Assembly (NCBI RefSeq): GCF_021389955.1
Contig: NZ_CP089980.1
Span: 4,459,001-4,523,000, forward strand
DNA from: Fulvivirga maritima
GTDB lineage: Bacteria; Bacteroidota; Bacteroidia; Cytophagales; Cyclobacteriaceae
Length of the DNA: 64,000 nt
Direction: 5' to 3'
The notes under the pieces were generated by a model, which ran no database searches, was not told the origin of the DNA, and worked only from the letters and a program-made list of their open reading frames with translations. Positions 18,717 through 27,108 of the stretch are shown in pieces (position 1 is the stretch's first letter; every line of letters starts with the position of its first letter). A program made the position numbers and the translations under genes.

Positions 18717-20366
18717 ATGCTTACGAACAAAAATAAATTTGTTATACTAATGGCTTTTGCAGTGTCAATAGCCGCTCATATTCCATTCATTTCCCAAGCC
18801 CAAAATAATATTGCTGTTTCTAATACTGATAAAGTAAAGATAGCTTCAGCAATTAATGGCTATTTAGAAATTATTAATATAGCAACAGGCAAAATCAGGA
18901 AACATGGTCAGTTACTTAATGATTATAATCTCAGGGTTAATGATAGATACCTTTCAAACGGGCGAGTTAGTAAATTCACTCCGCTGCTTAAACAATTACC
19001 AGAGCGGGAAAAGGAACGTGGCATAGCCGGATTGTCAGATATTCCAGAAGGCAGTAGGGGAGCAGTAGATAAGCTTTTCAATTCTATTTGGTCTAAGCTT
19101 GAAGAAAGGCTTCAGTTAGAATTGCAATTGAATGAATTGACCCAAGATTATCCGCCCGCCACCAATGTAGCGAAGTTAGATAGCGTGTATGGCTACTTAG
19201 AGCAGATAGATCATAACTATAAGGAATATTATGCTCTGACTCTTAAGTTAGAAGAACTGGCAGCCAGTATATACGATCAATATTTAGCCAATAATGAACC
19301 TAGTGCATGGAAAAATACAGCACGAGAAATGAAAGTAGTGATAGATACTGCTAGAAGTTATTTGAATAAGGCTAGGGCAGGGCATTATTCTGAGGAGTCG
19401 CCACTGGATACCCTTTATTGGCACCAGGCTCTGGAGCAATTTGCTGTTGATAAATCAGAAAATCTTGGAGCTATAAAAAAAGTGAGAGGAAATGACGGTA
19501 GTGATGCACATCAATATTATGATCTCTTTATACATCACATGCGGAGGGCGATGAGAGAATTTCATAATCAGTATAAACCCTTTATGCCATATGCTCCGCA
19601 ACCTTATTATTATGTAGTGAATGAATTTGATTATGCTATTGATGATTACAATAAAATTATGACTCTTAGCGGAAGATCTGATCTTACAGAGCCGCCCGCA
19701 TATTTGGTAGGATTGGTTAAGGAAATAGGGCTATATAATTTTTCAGACCCTAGAAAGGCTCCTGAGCCAGAAAGTGTTAATGTAAGCAATGATGCAGATC
19801 CTTTACCCATTAATGTATCAATGGAAGGCTTTGCTTATACGCATACGGTACTACTTTTAGATGTTTCCGGTAGTATGAATGATCCTGTGAAACTGCCCTT
19901 GCTGAAGCAGTCTATTGTGAGGTTAGCTCCCTACATGAGAGAGCATGACCGCGTTTCTGTAGTGATTTATTCAGATGATGCTCAGGTGATTTTTGAAAAT
20001 GAGCCTTTCAGTAATAAAAAGGCCATGAAAAAGCTGGAAACATTAATATCAAAAGGTAATACTGATGCTCAGAAAGGACTTAAAGAAGCTTACAAATTGG
20101 CTGAAAAGGAGTTTATCACCCAAGGTAATAATAGAATTATTATAGCTACCGATGGCGATTTTCATATAGATGACAAAACTGAAAAGATGGTTCAGAAAGG
20201 CTATGAAAAAGGAGTTTTTCTTTCAGTTTTTGGCTTTGGCCATAAGATTTATGATGAAAAGCGCTTTGAAACACTTACTGCGATGTCTGGAGGAAATTAT
20301 CTGCATATAGATGAAGATAACAGCCTACAAGCTTTAGTGGCAGAGCTGCAGGCAGTGAAAAAATAA
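18717..20366 (+). CDS. von Willebrand factor A domain protein, exported
   Basis: About 549 residues from the ATG at 18717. An in-frame TTG 21 bp upstream is possible but would put polar residues before the signal peptide. The signal peptide MLTNKNKFVILMAFAVSIAA ends near the AQ that follows ISQ. A largely helical region of about 330 residues leads to a VWA domain at about 385-540. That domain has a metal-ion-dependent adhesion motif DVSGSM and the later conserved IIIATDGDFHIDD and FGFGHKIYDEKRFETLTAMSGG. VWA domains bind proteins through a divalent cation. The helical part matches nothing I recognise. It is convergent with the next gene (9 bp gap). The partner is unknown. Confidence 0.8.
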   Translation: MLTNKNKFVILMAFAVSIAAHIPFISQAQNNIAVSNTDKVKIASAINGYLEIINIATGKIRKHGQLLNDYNLRVNDRYLSNGRVSKFTPLLKQLPEREKERGIAGLSDIPEGSRGAVDKLFNSIWSKLEERLQLELQLNELTQDYPPATNVAKLDSVYGYLEQIDHNYKEYYALTLKLEELAASIYDQYLANNEPSAWKNTAREMKVVIDTARSYLNKARAGHYSEESPLDTLYWHQALEQFAVDKSENLGAIKKVRGNDGSDAHQYYDLFIHHMRRAMREFHNQYKPFMPYAPQPYYYVVNEFDYAIDDYNKIMTLSGRSDLTEPPAYLVGLVKEIGLYNFSDPRKAPEPESVNVSNDADPLPINVSMEGFAYTHTVLLLDVSGSMNDPVKLPLLKQSIVRLAPYMREHDRVSVVIYSDDAQVIFENEPFSNKKAMKKLETLISKGNTDAQKGLKEAYKLAEKEFITQGNNRIIIATDGDFHIDDKTEKMVQKGYEKGVFLSVFGFGHKIYDEKRFETLTAMSGGNYLHIDEDNSLQALVAELQAVKK

Positions 20367-20375
20367 AGCCTCTTT

Positions 20376-22076
20376 TTATTTTAACTTTTGGATTATTGCG
20401 CCCTCGATAGGACTAGTATAGAGAACCTCTGCATTATTCAGTGTGTCAGCACTAATAACCACATCATTCTCTTGTGCCTGGTAAGTGGAGTCCATGGTTC
20501 TGGTGGCGTTCGGAAACTTGAACTTAGAATAGAATAAATGAAAGTGAAGGTCTCTTTCCACCCAAATCTGGTTAAATTCAGTGTCTTCTATCATTTCTAA
20601 TTCTTTATTTAAAGAGGCATAAAATGCTTTGTCATAAATGTAAACTTTGATTCTGTGTAGCCAGGTATATTTAAAATTGAAAATAGTGTTAAATGCTAGC
20701 AGAAGTGAGAGGGTAGTTAGTATGGGGATTTTTAGTGAGTGTTGATTACTAGCCACGTCATAAAGCAAACTTCGTACTAACAAAGCAAAAGTGACATTCA
20801 GATAAATTAAAGATCTGAAAGGCATATAAGTATGCATTATTAATGAGAAAATTACAGGTATGGCTAGTTGGAGGAAAAAGTAATAAAGAAGAGACGTTGA
20901 GGTATGTGAGAATCGTTTTTTTGACAAGAAGTAAATTACTAAAGGCAATAATAACACGAGATAGGCTTTACTATTGATATTAGTTATAACACTAATATTT
21001 TTGAGTATTTCCATATGGATGAGAGTCCAGTCAAGAACTTCCTTGCTCAGTGAGTATAGAATAATGTTTCGCCATCCACTAACAAGGATTACGGGAAGGT
21101 AGAAAATAAGCGTAATTAGCATTACCACCATTATTGAAATTGATAAAAGACCTTTTTCTTTCAGCGAGAACCGTTTATGGTGAAGTGCTACATAGGTAAA
21201 TAGCCCACAGCAAGAAATTATGAATAGTTTATTAGTGCAGAGCCCTATACTACAGGCTGTTACAATAAGTACAAGGTAAAGTGTGTTTTTACTTTTTAGA
21301 TAACTATTAAACCATAAAAATGAGGCTACAGAAAATAATGCCAGCAGATGATAAGACCGGCCCTGCACACTGTATATGGCAGACCAAAATGACAAAGCTA
21401 CCACAACAGTTATAAAAATGGCTTTTGTTATGCCTTGTTTAGCAAACCAGAAAAAAATTAAGATCAGTAAGCACAATTCACTGAATATAGAAGGAAGCCT
21501 AATGGCTAATTGATCACTAGCACCTAGACTTAGTGCCAGGTGAGATAGATCGGTGTATAAAATATGATTGTTGAGCCATTGTATGTTATCATTAAACTGA
21601 TAAGTGTGCCTAACTATTAAGTTTTTCTTACTATAGTAAATGAAGTCAAATACCTCATCTATATGCAGGGGAAAGTGGAAAAACAAAAAGACTTTATAAC
21701 CAACCCAAGCGATGCCCAGCGCATACAGTAATAGTAGTTGTTTTTGGGTAAAGGGATGTGCTTTAAAAGTTAAGGGTACTGACTTTTTGAAAAGGTAATA
21801 TATACCAGCACAGACCAGAGCTACTAATGATATAAAGAGAGCTAAAATAAGGTATAAGTGATGAGAAACTGATATATAATGCTCTTTAAAGATAAAGAAT
21901 TCATCTAGCCGATTCTCCAAATAAACGTCCTGAAATTCGGACATAATAGCGGCTCTGAAACCTTCAAAACTATCAACCGAAAACAATGTATAGAACCAAT
22001 AGCATGATGGTATAGAAATGAATACTATCCATGACAGGATACCAATAAATATAAAAACAGATGATCTACTGTTCAT
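20376..22076 (-). CDS. multi-pass membrane glycosyltransferase, GT-C (ArnT/PMT-like) fold
   Basis: 566 residues with about a dozen hydrophobic segments and a soluble C-terminal tail. The loop after the third segment holds HIDEVFDF (Asp140-Glu141), the position of the catalytic acidic pair in GT-C enzymes that use polyprenyl-phosphate sugars. RLPSIFSELCLLIL and the FWSAIYSVQGRSYHL region fit the ArnT/PMT (family 39-like) pattern. It probably transfers a sugar from a lipid carrier to an envelope acceptor on the outer face of the inner membrane. Donor and acceptor are unknown. It stands alone, and downstream (upstream on the plus strand) it converges with the VWA gene. Confidence 0.7.
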   Translation of the reverse strand: MNSRSSVFIFIGILSWIVFISIPSCYWFYTLFSVDSFEGFRAAIMSEFQDVYLENRLDEFFIFKEHYISVSHHLYLILALFISLVALVCAGIYYLFKKSVPLTFKAHPFTQKQLLLLYALGIAWVGYKVFLFFHFPLHIDEVFDFIYYSKKNLIVRHTYQFNDNIQWLNNHILYTDLSHLALSLGASDQLAIRLPSIFSELCLLILIFFWFAKQGITKAIFITVVVALSFWSAIYSVQGRSYHLLALFSVASFLWFNSYLKSKNTLYLVLIVTACSIGLCTNKLFIISCCGLFTYVALHHKRFSLKEKGLLSISIMVVMLITLIFYLPVILVSGWRNIILYSLSKEVLDWTLIHMEILKNISVITNINSKAYLVLLLPLVIYFLSKKRFSHTSTSLLYYFFLQLAIPVIFSLIMHTYMPFRSLIYLNVTFALLVRSLLYDVASNQHSLKIPILTTLSLLLAFNTIFNFKYTWLHRIKVYIYDKAFYASLNKELEMIEDTEFNQIWVERDLHFHLFYSKFKFPNATRTMDSTYQAQENDVVISADTLNNAEVLYTSPIEGAIIQKLK

Positions 22077-22692
22077 GAAAGAACCATTGCTGAGGGTTAT
22101 AAATAATCATATTTAGCCCCTCAAGGTACAGATAATATTCAGAATTGAGGGTGGAATTATTTTAAATATTTGGAAAGTTATAGTTGTATGTTTATTCTCA
22201 GCTTATGTGCTCTTGCTCAAATAATTACCTTCATTAAAGAAAAAGCACCTGATCAGTGAGCTCCCGGCCCTTCAATTCGTCATACCTTTCCACGTAATTA
22301 CCAGCTATGAAAATGATTACAACTACCGAGTCAGTCTGAGCTCATTGAAGGGTAGACGATCGGGATCGATTCATGATCTAGTTGAATTGTATCGGCCTTT
22401 TTACTTCTCCAAAAGTCATGTCGACGAAAGGAGACATCTATGTACTTAACTAGCAGAGCCCTTACATTTGCTTGCTAATAAAATCAACAACCTGCTTTCC
22501 ATAGCTTCAAGATTACTTCGTCATGCATTCCTCGTAATTACCAGCTATGAAAAATTATTACTACTACCGAGTCAGTCTGAGCTCGTCGAAGGGAAGACGA
22601 TCGGGACTGCTTGATGTGGTAATGAAGTCTTATCAGAAATTTTTGAACTGATGCTTAACTGTTATGCATATACGCGTCTGGCAATAGCAGGC

Positions 22693-22806
22693 CGTCATTC
22701 CTGAATCGTGTAGCATACCGGAATGATATCAGGAATCTTTCTGTTGGGGTAGTAGTATCTGATCAGTGAGATCCCGGCTCTTCACTTCGTTGCGGCCGGG
22801 ATGACG
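22693..22806 (+). repeat. REPIN-like palindromic doublet, copy A
   Basis: 114-bp element starting CGTCATTCCTG and ending GGGATGACG. It contains two hairpins: ATTCCTGA paired with TCAGGAAT, and ATCCCGGC paired with GCCGGGAT. They are separated by a spacer with CTGATCAGTGAGATC. It is the reverse complement, with a few differences, of the doublets in the 32.4-33.7 kb array. Confidence 0.75.
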
Positions 22807-23157
22807 GTGTGATGTTGGTTTTTAATCAAATTTATAATTTAGAGGCACAAGCGGACGTATGCGCCAGGTTTTGTTATAACCTTGGATCTTCGTTGTTCTT
22901 AGTCTTACCGAAGGGCGACTAAGGATTTCTAATCAACACGAGTGTCTCTGGCACGGTAAATAAAACAGCTGCTTTATTTATAAAAACTCAATCTCTATCA
23001 AACTGCATTCCACTACGGCAAAAGAAAGAAAATGAATACCTGACTGATTCCTTATTTTGTAACCACTGGACATTTAATGAAAATAGTCAACGATTATTTA
23101 AAATGATAGAGATTTTGCATCTAATACCGTGTCACAGACACTGGTGATCATTTAAGA

Positions 23158-23186
23158 GTTCGTAGTCCCTGCGGGAGACTACGAAC
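23158..23186 (-). terminator. hairpin after the 145-codon ORF
   Basis: Perfect 10-bp stem GTTCGTAGTC (23158-23167) and GACTACGAAC (23177-23186) with a 9-nt loop, 15 bp beyond the stop of the minus-strand ORF. Flanking bases belong to the repeat mosaic, so it may also be part of a repeat. No good T-run. Confidence 0.4.
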
Positions 23187-23201
23187 AGCTATGGCTTGAC
23201 T

Positions 23202-23639
23202 TTACATGGGCGGATTTGAGATAGATGTTAATATTTTCTCTAAATTTTTACTACTTTTTAAAATTTTTTTAAGTCTTCTTATGTCGGTATTTTCTGACCA
23301 GTAAATGGAGTCATTATTTATGGTATCCAACAGTCTTAACTTTAGTGTTTCAATATTCTCTAAAAAGGCAACAAGGTTTAGATTCAATTCAATATTATAT
23401 GTCGGGTTAATAAAGTCCCAAAATGGTCCTCGCTTGCTAAGCTTTTTAACTTCTGTCACAACGAATACTTTGCCAGAGGAATCGATAATCACGCAATCAT
23501 TTAAAGTTCTCTGTTTTAAAGATAGGCTTGTGGCAACTTTTAATTGCATTAAATTTTCATAAATGCTCAATTCTTTGACACTGGCATCAGTGTCAAAAAT
23601 TATGGCTGGAAGAGTTAAGTTTTCTGTTTTAAACATCAA
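23202..23639 (-). CDS. hypothetical protein, possible orphan immunity protein
   Basis: 145 residues, no signal peptide and no membrane segment. I recognise no family. The sequence is acidic/lysine-rich with an alpha/beta look (VFVVTEVKKLSKRGPFWDF, then a helical C-terminal half). It starts 68 bp beyond the end of an Rhs-like gene remnant on the same strand. In polymorphic toxin loci the immunity gene sits exactly there, so an orphaned immunity gene is a reasonable guess, though nothing in its own sequence proves it. It is the only long ORF within a 3-kb repeat mosaic. Codon use looks native. Confidence 0.5.
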   Translation of the reverse strand: MMFKTENLTLPAIIFDTDASVKELSIYENLMQLKVATSLSLKQRTLNDCVIIDSSGKVFVVTEVKKLSKRGPFWDFINPTYNIELNLNLVAFLENIETLKLRLLDTINNDSIYWSENTDIRRLKKILKSSKNLEKILTSISNPPM

Positions 23640-23707
23640 TTAATGGAGTGTGATGTACCGGAGATTGCTGCAGGAAAAGTCCATTTGGGTGTTCCATAGT
23701 ATATTCT

Positions 23708-23980
23708 TTACGCTTGATTAAATGTCAATATTTTACTTGTTCCATGCACAGCACGATGCACTTCCCAACCACTGTACTCTACTCCACTAATAACTTTATT
23801 TGTGATGGATTTTAGGTTCCACATCTGATTTTTCACAAAGTTAGGTACATATTTACCAATTCTCTGGTTTTGATGTAAAAAAGCATGATGTATAGGTGCG
23901 TCTTCCCAGCGAATCCTGAAGTATGATAATATCGACTGTAATTAGTTGCAGGATCAAACCATTTTTTCCACCACTCCGTT
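23708..23980 (-). pseudogene. C-terminal remnant of an Rhs-like / polymorphic toxin gene
   Basis: Reading the minus strand from 23980, one frame gives TEWWKKWFDPATNYSRYYHTS. After a shift near 23905 the next frame gives APIHHAFLHQNQRIGKY, then VPNFVKNQMWNLKSI and GWEVHRAVHG, to a TAA at 23708-23710. The WWKKWFDPATNYS and KNQMWNLKSI phrases resemble C-terminal parts of Rhs-type proteins of Bacteroidota as I remember them. No start or upstream Rhs core is present: sequence before 23980 is repeat mosaic. The remnant is both truncated and frameshifted. The family call is from memory of motifs and needs a database search. Confidence 0.55.
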
Positions 23981-25194
23981 ATCCTTAGTCTTACCGAAAG
24001 GAGACTAAGGATCTATAATAAACACGAGTGTCTGTGACACGGTAATTTTGACCCAAACTGGCGCAAGTGTCCACTTGTGCCTATTTTGGTTACCTAGTTG
24101 TCCGTAGATTGCGACTAATAATTTCCAATGATCATGAGTGTCTCTGACAGAGTATCAACCCCTCTCTGCTCAGTTAGCACTACCTGATCGGTGAGACCCC
24201 GACTTTACACTCCGTTACGTCCGGGATGACGATAATGATTATGGTACCTATAATTATACTGGTAATTGCGAATGCAGCGAAGCGGAATGAAGCAATCTCG
24301 AAGTTACTACTACAGCCAATTGCAGTCAGCATTCCATAGTCACGAGATTACTTAGTTATACCTTCCTCGTAATCACCAGATAGGATAGGGCGTTATTCCT
24401 GTATCATGCAGAATAGCGGAATGATATCAGGAATCTCACTGTTCCGTTAGCACTATCTGATCAGTGAGATCCCGGCTCTTCACTTCGTTACGGCTGGGAT
24501 GACGGTGTGATGTTGGTTTTTAGTCAAGTTTATAATTTAGAGGCACAAGCGGACGCTTGCGCCAGGTTTTGTTATAAACTTGGACCAATTGGGGATGATC
24601 AATCATATAAAAAATCTTTTGAAATCATGTTTATCATACTTATCAAAAACATCACAGTCTAAGACAATAGTTTCTTCAATGTTTCAAGTGCTTCAGGGTG
24701 TTCTTGGTTTTGGCTGTCTATTTCTATTTTTTCGATCTCAAAAATAGCTTAGAACTTATACATCGCTTGAACCTAGTGCAGCCTTCAAATTCCATGAAGT
24801 AAAAGGTAGAAGTATGGCAAATGGAGTATTAGTCAAGTTTATAATTTAGAGGCACAAGCGGACGCTTGCGCCAGGTTTTGTTATAACCTTGGACCAGAAG
24901 GGGTTTATAATCAACACGAGTGTCTCTGACACGGTAGATTTGCCACCTGCTTCATTTATAAAAAAAACTCAATCTCTACCAAACCCCGCATTCCAGCATA
25001 GTCTCTTGCGCTTGACTACCTATAGTGCTCTGGTTTATCTACAATCCTTCTTCTCGTACCACCGAGATTTATACTCACGTAGCCTTGAAAAGCATAAAAA
25101 ACATTAAAAATTTGCTAAATTAGGAGGAAAGATATATTGCGAATTTATGCAATTACATATATTACTACGTTGGCGTTTATTATGAAAAATCGAT
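23981..25194. repeat. repeat mosaic, right part
   Basis: No convincing gene. It holds a CTTAGTCTTACCGAAAGG hairpin unit with the CACGAGTGTCTGTGACACGG tail (23983-24045), a half doublet (24185-24232), and a complete composite element (24259-24504). Two more copies of the GAGGCACAAGCGGACGCTTG segment follow (24537-24597, 24846-24896). A short minus-strand coding-like scrap near 24661-24745 ends in LETLKKLLS. The last 300 bp (about 24900-25194) are AT-rich and should contain the promoter of the following small gene. Confidence 0.7.
24259..24504 (+). repeat. composite palindromic element, inverted copy
   Basis: Long imperfect inverted repeat at 24259-24379 (ends CTGGTAATTGC and GTAATCACCAG, inner AGCAATCTCGAAG against CGAGATTACTT). 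It is followed 11 bp later by the REPIN-like doublet at 24391-24504. The 32.4-33.9 kb array has the same two parts in the same relation but reverse-complemented (doublet first). That shows the two parts travel together as a unit of about 250 bp. Confidence 0.7.
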
Positions 25195-25857
25195 ATGGAA
25201 AAAAATAGTGTTATATTAATACAGCTCATTATTTCATGTTTAACATTAATCCTGACACCATTATTTTCTGCTCTTATAGTAAATTATCGACTTAAGAAAA
25301 GTCACACTTATTGGGAAAAACAACAAGGTTTCCTTAAGGACTTGGAAATTGATAAGTTAAAAGCTTCAACTTATCGGGAATCAGTTGTAAGCACAAATAA
25401 ATTAAATGATAAAATACTTCACCATCACATTTATGCCTCAAAAAGAGATATATTGCAAGCATTGTCAAATGTACTTAAGGCAAATAATCCCAATGAATCA
25501 GACACCTTCTTAAGACTATTTGAAACAGCTAAAACTACTGCAGAAGAAAGTTATCTCAATATGAGAGAGGCGAGTATATTTTACTCAGGAATAGGAGTAA
25601 GTATTCGACTTTATTTTAGCGAAGAAATATTTAAGAAATATTCAGCCCTTCAAATCAAATTTAAGACTCTACAAAACAATCTGATTTCGATATCCAAATT
25701 AGAAAAAATAGCACTTGACTTGATTTCTAAAGAAGTAAGCGTGGAGGATTTACAAGAAAAACTAAGAGGTATATATTTTGAAGAATATGATAGGCAAAAA
25801 TGTGATAATGAAATTCACAAATTTCTTGATGCCTTGATGATTGAATTTAGAAAATAA
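25195..25857 (+). CDS. hypothetical membrane-anchored helical protein
   Basis: 220 residues. One N-terminal membrane helix (about residues 5-28, VILIQLIISCLTLILTPLFS) is followed by a charged region with long predicted helices and coiled-coil character. No known domain is recognised. The N-terminal anchor with a cytoplasmic helical domain resembles many small uncharacterised proteins of genomic islands. It sits alone at the right edge of the repeat mosaic and converges with the two small genes at 26.0-26.9 kb. Base composition is more A-rich than the neighbouring housekeeping genes. Function unknown. Confidence 0.6.
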   Translation: MEKNSVILIQLIISCLTLILTPLFSALIVNYRLKKSHTYWEKQQGFLKDLEIDKLKASTYRESVVSTNKLNDKILHHHIYASKRDILQALSNVLKANNPNESDTFLRLFETAKTTAEESYLNMREASIFYSGIGVSIRLYFSEEIFKKYSALQIKFKTLQNNLISISKLEKIALDLISKEVSVEDLQEKLRGIYFEEYDRQKCDNEIHKFLDALMIEFRK

Positions 25858-26008
25858 CGAAGCCCTCGTTCCCGCCATGCTCTGCATGGTGGAATACTAG
25901 TAGGAACTATAAATTTTATAATTCTTGCAGTGTCCAGGGTGCCATTCATCATTTTTCTGTATACTTCCCAGGCACATACAACCATCAATATCTTACTCTA
26001 ATTAATTA

Positions 26009-26566
26009 TTACAACAAAACAATAATCAAGGCTCCAACACCGAAACCTGCGGCAAAGGAAATAATTTTGTCTTCCATGGCTCCCCACCATAGCTTTTTGG
26101 TTTCTTTTTTTAGTTCATCTACCAGTGCTTCCAGGTCGGTGACTTTCCTTGCTAATTGTTGATTATTGTCTTTTAATTCCTGGTTATTTTCTCTTAGGGT
26201 AGTCAGCACAGTGTCTAATTCTGTAATAGTTTTTATAAGGTCATTGCTTAGCGTTGTGCTATCTCTTTCAATGTTTCTTATAACTTTTGTTAGCACCTTT
26301 CTGGTTTGTTTTACTTCTCCTAGCAGCCGGTTTCTATTGAGCGTTAATTGTTGGTAAAGCTCTTGAATTTCATCTAACTGATCGAGCCTATCATTTATAT
26401 AGCTGGCTCTGCTGCTACTTACTATAAAAGCACTATCTGCTTCTATTATTATAGCGTCATGCTTTTTTACTTTTATATAATCATCAGACTGTTTGAAGGT
26501 AAGCTTTTGAGCACGGAGGTGCATCGGTAAGGTGAAAAGTGTGGCTATCAATATGAAATATTTCAT
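26009..26566 (-). CDS. hypothetical exported coiled-coil protein with C-terminal membrane helix
   Basis: 185 residues. The signal peptide ends LPMHLRAQ (residues 12-19). A long coiled coil follows at about 65-155 (LDQLDEIQELYQQLTLNRNRL, QELKDNNQQLARKVTDLEAL). A C-terminal hydrophobic segment (ISFAAGFGVGALIIVLL) could anchor it in a membrane. The coding sequence begins one base before the upstream gene ends (TAATG overlap), so the two products are probably made together and may interact through their coiled coils. No family recognised. Confidence 0.65.
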   Translation of the reverse strand: MKYFILIATLFTLPMHLRAQKLTFKQSDDYIKVKKHDAIIIEADSAFIVSSSRASYINDRLDQLDEIQELYQQLTLNRNRLLGEVKQTRKVLTKVIRNIERDSTTLSNDLIKTITELDTVLTTLRENNQELKDNNQQLARKVTDLEALVDELKKETKKLWWGAMEDKIISFAAGFGVGALIIVLL

Positions 26567-26937
26567 TACTGTAATCTGAACTGGTTATTACTACGGATGC
26601 TTTTAGTGATTGTATCTTGCTTTTGGATGATGATAAGCAAGGAGTCATTGAGAGAACGTAAATCTGAAGTATGAATACTCATTACAGAATCCATCTGAAC
26701 TTTAAAATTTCTTAATTCCAGGCTGGTATTTTCTAATGCTTTTAATGATTTGCTATAGCGTAAATACAGTGCTTCGTAATTCTTCTCAATAGTATGTAGT
26801 GAGTCAGTAGCAGCAGAGAAAGAATGATGAAGTTTTACTATTTTTTTATGATTATTAGAATGATTTACTAAGAGACTTATGGTGAGCAGTGCCAAAATGG
26901 CAATAAGAAAAATAAATAAAAAAGTGTTCTTAGGCAT
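26566..26937 (-). CDS. hypothetical small membrane protein with coiled coil
   Basis: 123 residues. An N-terminal membrane helix (about residues 5-24, FLFIFLIAILALLTISLLV) is followed by a coiled-coil stretch (HHSFSAATDSLHTIEKNYEAL to the repeated LRSLNDSLLII). First gene of a two-gene unit that overlaps the next by one base. The arrangement recalls paired membrane coiled-coil proteins, but no specific family can be named. Confidence 0.6.
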   Translation of the reverse strand: MPKNTFLFIFLIAILALLTISLLVNHSNNHKKIVKLHHSFSAATDSLHTIEKNYEALYLRYSKSLKALENTSLELRNFKVQMDSVMSIHTSDLRSLNDSLLIIIQKQDTITKSIRSNNQFRLQ

Positions 26938-27058
26938 AGATTAATCATTATAGAAATAATCTCTGCAATATAAGTCATAGCTGTAGTAGCTGCAATATTT
27001 TGATTAAATCGAGTATTAATATAGGCTGCTTAGAGGAGTGGCTATGGGGTAAATAAAA

Positions 27059-27083
27059 AGCCACTCCAAATACTGGAGTGGCT
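27059..27083 (-). terminator. intrinsic terminator of the M4 peptidase gene
   Basis: Perfect 10-bp stem AGCCACTCCA (27059-27068) and TGGAGTGGCT (27074-27083), loop of five. The minus strand continues with TTTTTATTT. It lies 25 bp beyond the stop codon. Confidence 0.85.
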
Positions 27084-27108
27084 TTCTGTAGTTATAGAAG
27101 TGAATGAT

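Larger units (their letters stand above)
22240..23200. repeat. repeat mosaic, left part
   Basis: No gene. Built of fragments that recur elsewhere in the window. An 80-bp direct repeat (22293-22373 and 22529-22609) contains CGTAATTACCAGCTATG and GAGTCAGTCTGAGCTC. A palindromic doublet lies at 22693-22806. A segment at about 22807-22890 (containing GAGGCACAAGCGGACG) is seen again at 24505-24590 and 24834-24896. A CTTAGTCTTACCGAAGG hairpin with CACGAGTGTCTCTGGCACGG at 22905-22960 also recurs near 23983 and 24910. The copies are unequal in decay, which suggests repeated insertion and recombination. Confidence 0.75.

Noticed and set aside
24661-24745. Minus-strand scrap ending in LETLKKLLS
   Set aside because: Only about 28 codons open, no start and no recognisable family; noted as part of the repeat mosaic.
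24889-25107. 72-codon plus-strand ORF
   Set aside because: Starts within a dispersed repeat copy and shows no conserved protein features.
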